Positions 25,201 through 38,300 of a stretch of DNA of 64,000 bases are shown one piece after another. The notes below the pieces were generated by a model. The model was not told the origin of the DNA, ran no database searches, and saw nothing but the letters and a program-made list of their open reading frames with translations. The stretch's first letter is position 1, and each line of letters opens with the position of its first letter. Source of the DNA: Alviniconcha marisindica (lineage: Eukaryota > Mollusca > Gastropoda > Provannidae); NCBI GenBank assembly GCA_018857735.1, contig JABMCL010000852.1:191001-255000 (forward strand). Reading direction: 5' to 3'. The translations under genes and the position numbers were made by a program.

Positions 25201-27592
25201 CTCCATTGAAAAAAAGAGTAAACCAACATGGCTGCACCTTGAGGAACTCAAACTTGTACTTTCTGTCGCCAAAAAAGTACTTCCTTTGTAGTGTATTGAT
25301 AGAACCACCACATGATGCATGCAGACAAAAATATCTGCATTGATTTTTTTGGTTTTCAGGCCAATTCATGTATTTGGTTTGATTCCCCTTAAAGTTTAAG
25401 AACTCGCACCAAGGTGCGGTACATTGTAAGTGTTCATCATTATAATTATTAACAAAGTTTGTCACTTTGCACAGCAAAATACCCTGAACCTTTGCTGTGA
25501 CCCTGACCTTGAAAACAGCAAAGCAATCTTTTCACAAGACACCAAGGTGTATGATGATGTACCAGCAACTGATCCAACAAAATCTGGTTGCAAAAGGATC
25601 AGAAGTTCAAAACATATAGCAGAAAGTCATATTTTGATTACATGAGCCCTGTGATCTTGAAGATAGCAACCACATTTTGTTTGGCATGACACTCCGGCTT
25701 ATGATGGTGTATCACCATACCATGTTTGGTTACAAAAGGTTCAACTGTTCAGAGGATATCATCCAAACAAACATTAACTACCAAATTTAACATTCATGGT
25801 GTCCTTGACATTAGCAAGCCAATATTTTCACCGAACACTTTGGATTATGTTATGATGCTCTACATCAAACATGGTCTGTTCGCAAAAGAATCATTCATTC
25901 AGTAGATTGTCAAAACAGTCATATTTTGATTACATAAACCCTGTGACCTTAAAGATAACAAGCCATTTTTTTTATATATGACCAATTACAACAAAGTTGG
26001 GGTGGGGGGGTGGGGGAGATATATATTGAAATCACCCTGTCTGTCCTGTCTGTGTGTCCAGGCTTTGTCCAGATATCTTTTGAACCACCCAACCTTTTAA
26101 AACCAAACTTGGTATGGCAGTGCATCATTTTGAGGTGACTAAGACTGTCCTGACTGAAGACAATCAGCTTTCAACAAATGGCTGATCAAAAGCTTATGCT
26201 TGCTCGGTCAATAACACTAAGATAACAGCTATGGTATAATACTACTGGTTTAAAACTTATTCATTAAAAACATTTTTTCTTAAACTATACCTTACAGTCA
26301 GAGATTAACTGATTGTTTTTTCTTTATTCAGATTTGCTATCATAACATTTAACTCTCTTTTTTATGCTCAAAACTCAGCAGTTATTTGTTCAAATCCACT
26401 GAGCTGTCATTAATTTAGACACAAATTTTAATACAGTGGAGCCCCTAATTTAAGATTACAGTGATCAGACTAAGTGGCTACATCTCCTTTAATACCAATT
26501 TTGTTTTTGTTTTTTGTGGAAAACTTTCCCCTCATATTTGTACATGCAAGAACCCCTGAACACGAAACACATTATCATTATTAGTTATTTACTCCCCATG
26601 TTTCACTTTCAGTCCATTAATTTTGCTTGATTTTCATGACATTTTAAATACATAATTATTATTAGTTATTTACTGCCCTGTTTCAGACTGCTAATTTTGT
26701 TTGATTTTCATAACACTTTACATAATCATTATTAGTTATTTACTCCCCATGTTTCAGACAGCTAATTTTGCTTGATTTTCATGACATTTTAAATACATAA
26801 TCATTATTAGTTATTTACTCCGCATGTTTCAGACAGCTAATTTTGCTTGATTTTCATGACATTTTAAATACATAATCATTATTAGTTATTTACTCTCCTG
26901 TTTCAGACCACTAATTTTGCTTGATTTTCATTACATTTTAAATACATAATCATTATTAGTTATTTACTCCCCTGTTTCAGACCACTAATTTTGCAGGATT
27001 TTTATTACATTTTAAATACATAATCATTATTAAGTTATTTACTCCCCTGTTTCAGACCACTACTTTTTCTTGATTTTCACTACATTTAACTTAGCACCAT
27101 CCTAATTTCATAAAAGAGGAAATCCACCATACAAGATACATTCACTGGAAACCTGTCTGCTCAGAAAAGCCATCACACAGGACCCGCAGGATGGTGCCAT
27201 TTTGGACCAGGAGGGGATACATAATAAAAGGAGGCAGGCAGGCAGGCAGAAAGCACTGAGAGGAGTGGCAGAAAGCAAGCAAGCACTGGGAGGTGCAGTG
27301 GGCATAGGAAAGGAAGTTCCAATCAGCCCTGAAGAAAAAGACAGCAGACCTAAATGAAAAATATATAGATCTATATATCCCTCCCCATCCCCCCCCCCCC
27401 CCCCCCCCCCCCAACAAAACACTGAAAGTTCAACCCATCCCAGATTTCAAAGTCCAGCTGAGCAGCAGCAACAAGCCCACCCCCACATTACAGGGTGTTG
27501 GGTTCAGATGCTCAGTCACAGCAACAGCCTGCTTCAGGCTGGCAGTGGCATTATTGGGGCCTGAGGGAAGCTGGGCTGGCACTGCAGAGCTC

Positions 27593-27628
<36 letters not shown>

Positions 27629-27647
27629 CCTGCATGTGTGTGTGTGC

Positions 27648-27714
<67 letters not shown>

Positions 27715-27738
27715 CTGTGTGTGTGTGTGCTCTGTGTG

Positions 27739-27773
<35 letters not shown>

Positions 27774-28852
27774 TAGACAGACAGACAGACAGGCAGACAG
27801 ACAGACACACAGAGAGAGACTGTGTGGCCTCACAGTCACAGTGCAGGATGAACTGTTTGTTGGTGGAGGCCGGCATGACTTGTGATTGTGAGGTCAGGTT
27901 GGTCAGAGAAAAACAGATCAATACTCAGACTGGGAGTGTTGACAAGCTTCAGTCCACAACTGGCGCTTGAAGAAAACCACCACCATGCCCTAGGTGGAGT
28001 CACTGGTGGGGGGGGGGGGGGGGGGGGGAGTTACAGAGTAACAGGTTTGATCAACATTCCCTTTGTGGTTGTTGTTGTTGTTGCTGCTGTTATTTGTTGT
28101 TGCTGCTGTTGTTATTGTTTTGTTTTGAGAAGCATGTCATTCACAATCACATTTAATGATTTAGAAGTTGTTGTTTTATTTATCGTCACAAAATAAAAAT
28201 AAAATGATTTCCAGAATACTGATGACTGATACGGTATTTGTATTGGGATATTAATAATAATGGTACTTGTATTGCAGGCAATGTTAGTTTATCTCTATCA
28301 GATACTGACAATCAATGACATAATCCAAAAATACAGAACAAAAAAGTCATCAAAACAACATTAAGAAGAAGAAGGAAAAGAAAAAGCTGGCTCACAGTTC
28401 TGGACACAACCATCATTTTATTTTTATAATAATCGAGTAGAAGGCCAGTACCAACTGTATTTTTGTTTTCTTTACACTGAATCTTCTTCTAACAGAGTAA
28501 CCTAACACTAACAGCACAAAACAAAGTGCATTACTATTGGCTGATCAGATCAAATGATCATGGTGTACTTGGCATGGTAACTGCTTTGTTCACACAAATG
28601 CCCACCAAGTGACTTGGTGTGTTCAATTAATAAAACAAAAAATATACAGGACCATAAAAACCAAGATTACAGCTCAATGGTGGAGCACAGACTTGTGACC
28701 CAAAGGTAGGTTGCGGTTCATGGTGTGGGGAGCCATCAGGGAAACAAGGCAAGCTCACATACATCTCATCAGGGAACTGTGGTCTCAGCTCACATTTTAA
28801 GTTGTGTGTAAATTAACTTTTGTACAGTCAGTATGTGCAGGTGCCTCTGTGT

Positions 28853-28914
<62 letters not shown>

Positions 28915-31914
28915 ATGCATGTGTGCACAGGTGTGTGGGTGCATAGGTATGCACTTAGAATAGTCTCTAAGCACCAGATTCATCTTGCCCTAAAACAGTA
29001 AAAGAGTGAAACTGATGCGCATGACCTGATCTCCTCAAAACAAAACCAACAAAAAACAAACAAAAAAGGTGGGGGAGAAAAAGCACAGGCAGTGAATGAT
29101 TTGCCCAACCTTCCCCAATACTTCATGCCTGAGAGGAAAATGCCACCATCACCACACCTTAATCAGACCACTCCACAGTCTGTCCAAGCATAACACTAAA
29201 ACAGCCACACAGACTAATCACACGTGTAAATACTATAACTAAAGCAACACCACAAAGTGTGCAATAACCACTCTGCTGCCAAACTACTTTACCAGTGTAC
29301 TTGCTTTTTACTTTTCCAAGAAAAATATCAAAATGGATTTGAACTGGAGTCTGTCTTACCATAACAATACCAACCAAGCACCTTACTACATGTGCCAAAC
29401 TGATTTGCATGCAAGCAAAGGGGTTGCAAGGTATAAAACACTAATGATTAGTAATGTCAGAGCTTGTGCTTGTTTTTAACAATTTATGGTTGCCCTAACC
29501 CCTTTCATTATACTGTCTTGTCAAATAGTGTCTGTGAACACTGTTCACAAAATATAGGCTACCATAAATTTCAAACACTCTGGTTCTCAACATGAAAAAA
29601 GAAGAAGAGAAAAGCTTTCTCCAGAAGCACCCCAGAAGTTATCACAATGGAGCAACCTTCCAGTCAGAGAAGGCTGTACCATTATCTGTGACTGCCTGTA
29701 GCTGATTTAATCAACTGATGAAGTTCTACTGAGGAAGAAAGTTATCATCTTGCACAAAAGATCTCACTTAAAGTTACAAACAGCACCTGAATTATTTTTT
29801 TTGACATTAGATATTTAACTAATATAAGGTGGCTTCTGTCAAGTCAACGCCTACCAATAACCAAAGTAAAAGTATGTGCCACAGTCACAAAAAGCATTCT
29901 GTGCATGATCTTTACATCCCATGTGTGTAACAACTAGCCCCATGAATGTAACCACTAACTGCTGAGGAAAGTTTGAACTCAACTGGATCAAACTGGCAAA
30001 AGTGGAAATTCCTGTAACCAATGGCCTTGAAAATATGTCATTTGTTTAAGTTATCAGTCACCAACACTGTTAAAAAAGCACAAACCTCAACATCCAGTTT
30101 TCAGAGAACTGTTTAGGTTTTTTCTTCCTTCTTTTTCTTATCTTTTTTTTAAAGTTAGGACAAAAATGTAGAACACACACTTACACAACAACACCACTCC
30201 AAAAAAAAGACTGTCACCAACGAAGCTGCACTTTCACTCAAATCACAAAAAGCAAGGCCTACTTTTTCCACTAGGAGTAACCACACTCACCATTCTGATT
30301 ATGCTGCTACTATTAGTATCACCATTAATACACACTATCTCGCTGCTACTATTAGCATCACCATTAATACGCACTATCTCATCAAGATCTGTGTGTTCAT
30401 TTTCATGCCACCAGCTGTTAGGCCTTCAAAATCAAAAATCAGACATGGGACCTTTAACTGCACAATTTTAGTGCCTGCTGTGCGCACACAAAGACAAGAC
30501 AGGTAGTGACAGGTCTGCACAAATATGGACTTGGAAACTCGTTGTAATAAACAAATGGTCCTTGACCCTGTCATGTCCAAGAGCTGAGCCCTGGCCAGGT
30601 AAAAGAGATTTACAGGCCAGCCTGTTATAAGCCTGGACCAGTCCACAACTATCTGATCCAACTTTGCTGAAGTTAACTGTTCCATGCATGTAACTAGTAA
30701 GTAACTAATAAGTAATATAATTTGAACTCAACTGGATCAGGACTTGACAATAAAATGAGACTTTTTAGAATGAACTGCCTAACAAGTAACATCAATCAAG
30801 TGTTGTGACACTGAAATTGCCTGGGTCAAGGATGGTCAATCCAAGGAAGGTTATGGTTACTGTGGTGCAATATTGTTTGAAAAACATTACTGTGACTCTG
30901 AGATTGACACTGCAACAGCATCCCGGAAAAAAATCAACTGACGAATTGTTACTTTGTTACTGAAGTTAAACACTTTTGCCTGGGTTTGTTCCCGTCTAAC
31001 CAGGGACCAACTGCAACACTGACCATTAAACAGAATAAGGCTCACCCCAGCCTTCAAGTTTGCCACCAGTCAAAAAGTGAAAACAGCTTGGGGGGGGGGG
31101 GGGGGGGGGGGGGTTGGCCTGCATTACTACTACTGGTACTACCACTGTACTAGTGCTGCCCTATCCTCTCCTCTACACCCTCATCCTCCCGCCCCTCAAC
31201 GGCATCAATCAGATTTGCTACAACTTTGCAAGCGGCTGTGGCTGAGACTGCCAGCCAGCCTAAGCCAGCACAGTTCAAAGGGCAAGGTCGTACATCTTTA
31301 CTTGCTTCCCTTACGCCACAGAGCGGCTAAACATAGCCACACCGTAGGTCTTGATCTGCCACCACCGGGGAAAGGCAAAAACAGGAGCGCGGGCAGAGGG
31401 AGAGGAGAGAACTGCCTGGCTTTTATGTGTGCAGCGATGGGGAAAACATTCTTACGTGACAGATGGCCCGTGCACTGACAAATATTTTCAGTGTGTCCTT
31501 TAGAACCACTCCATTGGCTTTCAAGAATAAAGGTAAACGCAAGTGGCCGCATCATCGTTTTTCTTCGTGTCCAGGTACAAGTCTCGCTTGATCAAACAGT
31601 ACAGACTGTACACTTTTAATGCCATCACACATGCCATTGTTGAGATCGCTGGAAGTTTGGTCAACCTAGGCCCATGACAGTTTTTCTAAAGTCAATGGCC
31701 TGCCTGCCTCCCTCATTAGTAAAAAGATAATTTGCAGCATTCTCCTTCATTGCATCCCCTCACAGAGCTGCAGACTGAGTCAGAGCTGCAGACTGAGTGT
31801 TTGGGAAAATCATACTGGCCTAGTGACAGTATTTTACCACCATACCAGTATTTTAATTTTTATACCCGTATAACGGACATAGCAAGCTATGAAATCATAG
31901 CTGATCTACTGGGA

Positions 31915-31977
<63 letters not shown>

Positions 31978-32305
31978 ATACCTAACATCCACATTAATCT
32001 TTTTGAGGCCAAAATGTTGTCAAAGTGACAAAGGCAAGATTTCCCCCATTTACAAAAAAGATTCCTCCATTACTACATCATATGATTCAAAAGTGGGTTA
32101 TCCTTTTATTTAGTGCTTTTGCTGCTTACAATGTCACATTGTTACAACAGCAACGGAGTCTACTGGTATGCTGCAGTCGAACCAACATAGGGAACCAAAA
32201 AGACTGTTGTAAGTTACACTATAGTAATGCCCACTTTCATCTGTAAACTGGTAATATTGTGAATACCATCATTACAGTTACTACTGTCACTGGTATGCAC
32301 ACAGC

Positions 32306-32374
<69 letters not shown>

Positions 32375-35300
32375 CTCGAAACATTTAATTTCTGCACCAT
32401 CACCCCACCACCTGGCTGTATTCTGATGTCACAAAATAACCAAGAACTGTCATGTGAATTTGAACAACTCCCTACTGTTAATGTATTGTGTTCTTTCTTT
32501 GAGAAAGAAGGACATTTCAACTGTTTGTTACTTATCACTGTTCATACTTAACACTTTCATCAATCATGGGACAGTATGTTGATTTGAAAAGAAAGTAGAA
32601 CATTCGTTCCAAACTTGCAAGCCTAAAATGTAATGAAACAATGCAACTAAAAATGTTTTCCTAAAAGATGCCTGTAAAATGTCAAGGCACCAAAAAACAA
32701 TGCACAAACTGAAAAGACTTAACACAAAATCTTTTCTGACACCAAACATAAATTCATACACTCTCTAATTCTGAAGTACTGAAGTCTTCAACTGGCATCA
32801 CTAATAAAGTTAATACAGAGGTAAATTTATGCTGTGCTGGACAAAAGATGCACAAGAGTTTGCCGAGGTGTGCACGTTTAATGTCACCTGTACTCTACCG
32901 CTAGTATCAGTTTATCATTCTCTGGCACGCTGAAAGTGCAGCAAAGCATGCCTGCTACTGGGTGCTGTTATCTATAGCGCCAAAATCATTCACTCACACT
33001 AAATTAGCTGTGCAAGAACTCAGCACCTAGGTGCACACACACATGCACAAGCACGTGCACCCACACACATGCGCGCGCACGTACACACACACACACACAC
33101 ACACACACTGCATACACAACCTAAATACCAGGTGACAAATTTGCATGCCATTTAAGCTTCTGCACAAAGCAGGCAGTTATTCAATGTGATCAGGTGTTCT
33201 ATCAGGTCACATTAAGTTGTTACTGTGTTTCTTTTAGTTGCCTGTGGTAGGTAAGGCACAATCCCAACCCCATCTTATAGAAAATTCAGACAAGGAATTG
33301 GGACAGACAACAACATGAACACTTTCTGATCTGAGACTGGTCAGGGAACAAAACATGACACGGACAATACAATTTCATGTAACTGTTACTGTGTAAGCAC
33401 CATGGGGGACAAAACAAACACTATGACAATTTTATGCAAGAAGCAGAAATGTAACCACTGATAAAAGATAGAACCCTCTTAATCAGTCTTATAAAAGTGT
33501 AAACAAATATTATGTGCATTTTATACTGATCATATTCATAACCGTCACAGGATAGCAATCTCATAAAACTTAAAAGTGTAATCATTGTTCCAAAAAATTA
33601 TCTTGTTCATAGTGAGTAAAATGACTCTTTGGGGGGTGTTTGCAACTGGGTGCTAGTTAGTAGCTTGTATCACGTTCTGAGTAATACTAATACCATCAAC
33701 CATCAAGTAATGATAAACTAATCCAATTTTAAATAGTATCTTTGAAAAAATGCAAAAACTGTGTAACTCAGCATGCCCAAAGTGAGTAATGCCACAGCCA
33801 GACAGCACAGCTGACAGATCATACTGGACTGTGTGAACCCACCCTTGTATTAAGAATGTGTGGTGAGACACATGCACAAAAGCTTCACAACTTTGCAGCT
33901 AAACCAAGTGGCTAATGACTGTTAAGTGATATTCTAAAGAACAGTATTAAAAAATAAAATAAACACTGTATTTGCAGATTCTATCCAGATTATTATTTTT
34001 TTTAAATGGGGGGGGGGGGGGGGGAAGGGGGGGGTAACAGGTAACTGTTTTTCTTGTACGCATAACCTGTCTTCCTCGTTCTTCACCACTTCAAAACAAG
34101 TTTCTGATTTGTTGGCCTATGTGTTCCTGTGCCCACAAACAAACAAACAAAAACAAAAAACACTGAACTTGCAAGAATTCCATGAACTTTACAGATGTGT
34201 TACTGTTAATACCAACCAGTCATCACCCAGTCAATCATAAAGGTCATATCATGGAAAGACTAAATTCACCAAATCACAAATATCATAAAAGTCCTAAATA
34301 CTTCATTCACTATTCATTATATGTCCCTCTATCATGTTTGACAAGGATCAGGTTTAAAAAAATATTTAAAAAAGGAAGTTGAATGAACCCAGAATGCACT
34401 GGCCACTGCAGATTTTAAAAAGTATTTTTCAATGCAGTGAGTGAAAATTCTGGCCAACGCCAGGATTTAAAGGGAGAACCATAACTCATTCAAGATGTCA
34501 CCAAAAAAACACTCAGTTCCTGTAGATGCACTGTTTTTGCCCATTTAAAAAACAATCGGAGTAAACAAACCACTAGGAATAATACAATAAACATATATAT
34601 ACATTTTTAGAAAGCTTAGGATGTGTACTTGTCAGATAAATAATCATAGTCATACCACATACCGTTCTCTGTCACAACGGCAAAGCAGGAACTATCCAAA
34701 CACAGTGGGGAAAAGTTTTATTCTACTGGCTGCACGGATCCCAATGATGAAAATGTAGATGTTATTATCGCTGTCTCTCAAATCCGCTTCGAGATCTACT
34801 GACACAAACTCCTCGCCAGAATCAACAATGTTCTCTTCAGGACCAACGTCCAAAAAATCTTCTAGATCCAAGTCCTCATTGAGTACTAATTCCACAGTTT
34901 CCCTCGTCAAGTAACGCATGCTGACTCTGCGCACCACCATTTTGAAACATACAACTTACATCAGTTTGACACACGTATAACAAAAAAAGAAAAAGAAAAA
35001 AAGGAACACTTGACTGGACTGAGGGGGATTACCTAAAGTGTCCAAAATTGATGCAGTTAGTGTAATATAATTGCTTCCAATCAGTGCGAAAGCTGCTCAG
35101 ACCATTAAAAATGTTTAATCCTTACCGCATCCAAAGATGCGGATTGTCATCAAGCGTACTGCTGAGTTCCGCGTCGTAAGACGTGGAAAGCCTTGAAAGA
35201 GTTAACAGTTCTGGCTTCACAGCAGTGAGGGGAGTCTTAATTTCTGCATCCACAGTATCCAACTGAGGGAGTGTGACTATAAATTGAATACAGGAATGCA

Positions 35301-38300
35301 GTGACAGTGTGTTTCTATCAACATCACATCTGGAGGATGGTATGTTAATTTGTTATGGTTCTTGTATTATTCACACACAAGAATGCAGAAAGAAAAACAG
35401 GTACAATACAAATGATATTTAGATGCTGATATGGTATGTGTGGTTTCTTCCTTAAGTCGTTAAGACGTTAAGTAAAAAAAATCAAGCTTGACGAAATGGT
35501 TTTTGCGTAAAACATGTCTTTCATTTCAATATGACAGAGTGTAAATAATGCACTAACTGTACGGTACTTATGATAAAAGGCTTACACCACTTCTAAACGA
35601 TCATATAGGATGGTACAGACTTAGCAGGAGTGTTGCTGGAGCTGAGCATCTCCATGAAACACTGGTTTTCCACAAGTCCCCATTACTAGTTGTACACTTA
35701 ACCCCTTCACTGTCCCAGCCTGTAAAATTTCCAGGCTAAAAAGTGCACACATACACGCCTGAATGGTCATATCTGATGGTCCTACAACAAATCTACCTTC
35801 AGTACTGTGCATTTTGACAGAAATCATTTCACGCACTCGTGCAAAAAGCCGTAATGATTTCAAATTTAGCACTTTTATTGGTCATTTTCCGAGTGAGGGC
35901 TCGGCATGCATGGCAGTGAAAGGGTTAAAAAATAACTGGTACTCACCTAGATTCTTCTGGCAGTGCTTGGAAGTCCAGCATCGTTTGGCTTCTTTGCCAT
36001 CCACTTTGGTCACAGTGCAATCCTCCGGACAGTAGTTCACGCACTTAGTCTCATCTTTATTCTCCTGGATGTGGTGGTCACTTTCCTTCAACCCAACGGC
36101 AATGCGTGACCAGTCAATTGTGTCCACGTAGCACAAGCGTGTGTTCTTGGTCAGCCGCACAGCTCCACGCATGATGGTGGTCAGAGACACCAGACCTATT
36201 TCTTCCAGGTCAGGCATCTCATATGCAACGAGAGCATAGTTGTAAAACAGATCCTGGCCACGAATCACCGCAAGGTTGGGGAAGATGTGGCGCAGGGTTT
36301 TGAGGCCATACACACGGTACAGCAAAAGGTGCCCGGTGATCTCCCGAAGCTGAGGGAAGCGGAATTTCTCGTAGTCTTTCTGCTCAGCATGGTCAATGAG
36401 CAGAATGTGCAGCTTCCCTTCGATGACAGTACAGTTCTCCAGCTTCTGGAAGCCTTCCACGCTGTTCCGTATATCAATACTGCCACAAGCTGAAAAAACA
36501 AAAAGGCACAGTTAGATTTAACAGTTACTTACAAATCACTTCCAATTATAACGCAGTGTGAAATGTATGCAGCATGAAAGACTCAAATTGTCAAAACATT
36601 TCCACTGGATGAAACACAAAATGTATGAAACACAGGAACTTTATAAACACAAATGTCCACGATCCAAACACATAAAAGGTTCAAAATAACACTTATTTAT
36701 TAAATAAGCGTTAAATAATAAACAAGCGTTCTTTTTAATTGTGTCTCTGTCATAATAATTAAGCATTCTTTTGAACATTTTAGGTGTTTGGATCTTGTTT
36801 TAGAATGCTAGCCGTCATTCTTGTTTCAGATTTTATTTTTTATGAATGTTCAAGGAATGTCAACATAAAGGTTTTTGTCACAGCCAAAAACAAACTGGTT
36901 ATCTCCTTTAATTACTGCATTCAACACTGAATACAAAGTCTGAACTTGAATGAATAAAAATTTACCAAGAACTGAAAAAAATACACTTTCATGCCAATGT
37001 TAGTTTGAAATACAGTCAAGGTAACTGAAAGTGGTTTGAACAGGTAAGTGCACCATCATGGATTCAGGCAAAGTCCGACAGAGAGCACATTTACATGGTT
37101 CAAAAAACAAACCAACCAACCCAATAGAATCCATGTCACAACCAAGGAACCAGGTGGATGGTTTAACCCTGATCAATGTTACAGTTTACACTTGCATTGC
37201 TTTTTCATTTAAGTCGATAAAATGTCACTTATGTGTGACAAACGGTGTATTCCACAGCATCTAGCATCACTGGCCATTTGCTGACACTGATAGAGATTAC
37301 AAATGTCCGCTTCATACATGACAAGGCATAACAAGAACATGGTAACTATTTGTAAGTTCTAACACACATCTCCTCACAACAATGGCTTTGATCACCACTG
37401 ACATTAATGGCCATTTGCTGACACTGATATAGACTGCAAACATCCACTTTACATAGTATATTACATGTAACACAATAAAACTGAACATGAACATTGTAAC
37501 TATTTGTAAGTTCTAACACACCCGTCTCCTTCACAGATGAATGGATGAATGGGAATTTTTAATATATTATGGCACATAAAACTTGTGTGTTCACACTTAC
37601 AGTATATTACATAGATATATATATTATATATATTTTCTGCATGTGTCCATTACAAATAAAAGGACCACTTATACAGGCCCTTGATATCGACAGCACAATC
37701 AAGCATTAACCAAAAGGCAAGAGCCCTAGTCTCTCTGTTAACCTATTAACCTATTCAAGACAGTCCATTTCCAGACCTGGCAGTATTTATGGCAAAGTAA
37801 TATTGACAACTGTCTCCTTGGGCAAAAAAACAAAACCCACTTCTACAGCTGTCTGAAGTGATGTATATGTCACCTTTACATGCTACACAGAAGTTCAATA
37901 AGATGTTGGTGCACCCTGCTTTTCCTTCTTCCTTGTCTCTGGTATTGGTAATGTGTATAAGGTTGGGGGGTAGATGGAGTTGGGGGGGGGGGGGGGGAGA
38001 GGCAGGGAAGCTGCTAAATTTAGGCTCTCTCAAGCCAGTAAAGAGCTGCACTGTGCCCCTTTCCTCTTTCCCAAGACACAGGATGCCACATTTTGAATAT
38101 AACTTTTCCACGTTTTGAATATTACTTCTCAGCACTGGAATAATAACTGAAAACAAAAAAGTGCTTATTTCTCACTGGAGTTATTTTGCCACTTCAGTAC
38201 AATAGTAGTTAGCTACTTAGTAGTATTAGTAGTAATAAGTAAATGTGTAAGCCCAAATTTAAGAAGAGCTCCCAACGTCCCATTTCAAATCCATGTACAC

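Larger units (their letters stand above)
21776..35946 (-). other. Intron 2 of the receptor gene (~14.2 kb)
   Basis: Bounded by the E2 donor (GTGAGT) and E3 acceptor (TTTCAG). Features recognised inside are listed separately: a SINE, diverged ~140-bp repeats, a 75-bp array, microsatellites, a GC-richer block at 31100-31480, an unassigned exon-like block at 35126-35262 and a piggyBac-like MITE. I see no intact second gene. Stretches 23060-25480, 28200-28660, 29000-31080 and 32560-34560 show no nameable feature apart from homopolymers and short repeats. Confidence 0.85.

Noticed and set aside
27430..27970. Frames of up to 163 codons on both strands
   Set aside because: Compound microsatellite with no non-repeat coding signal.
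31077..31555. Plus-strand 133-codon and minus-strand 85-codon frames
   Set aside because: The plus frame begins inside a G homopolymer and neither shows a recognisable motif; kept only as a GC-rich block.
35126..35262. An alternative cassette exon of the receptor
   Set aside because: After the E2 leftover G the cassette would hit a stop within about nine codons, and its phase does not match E3.
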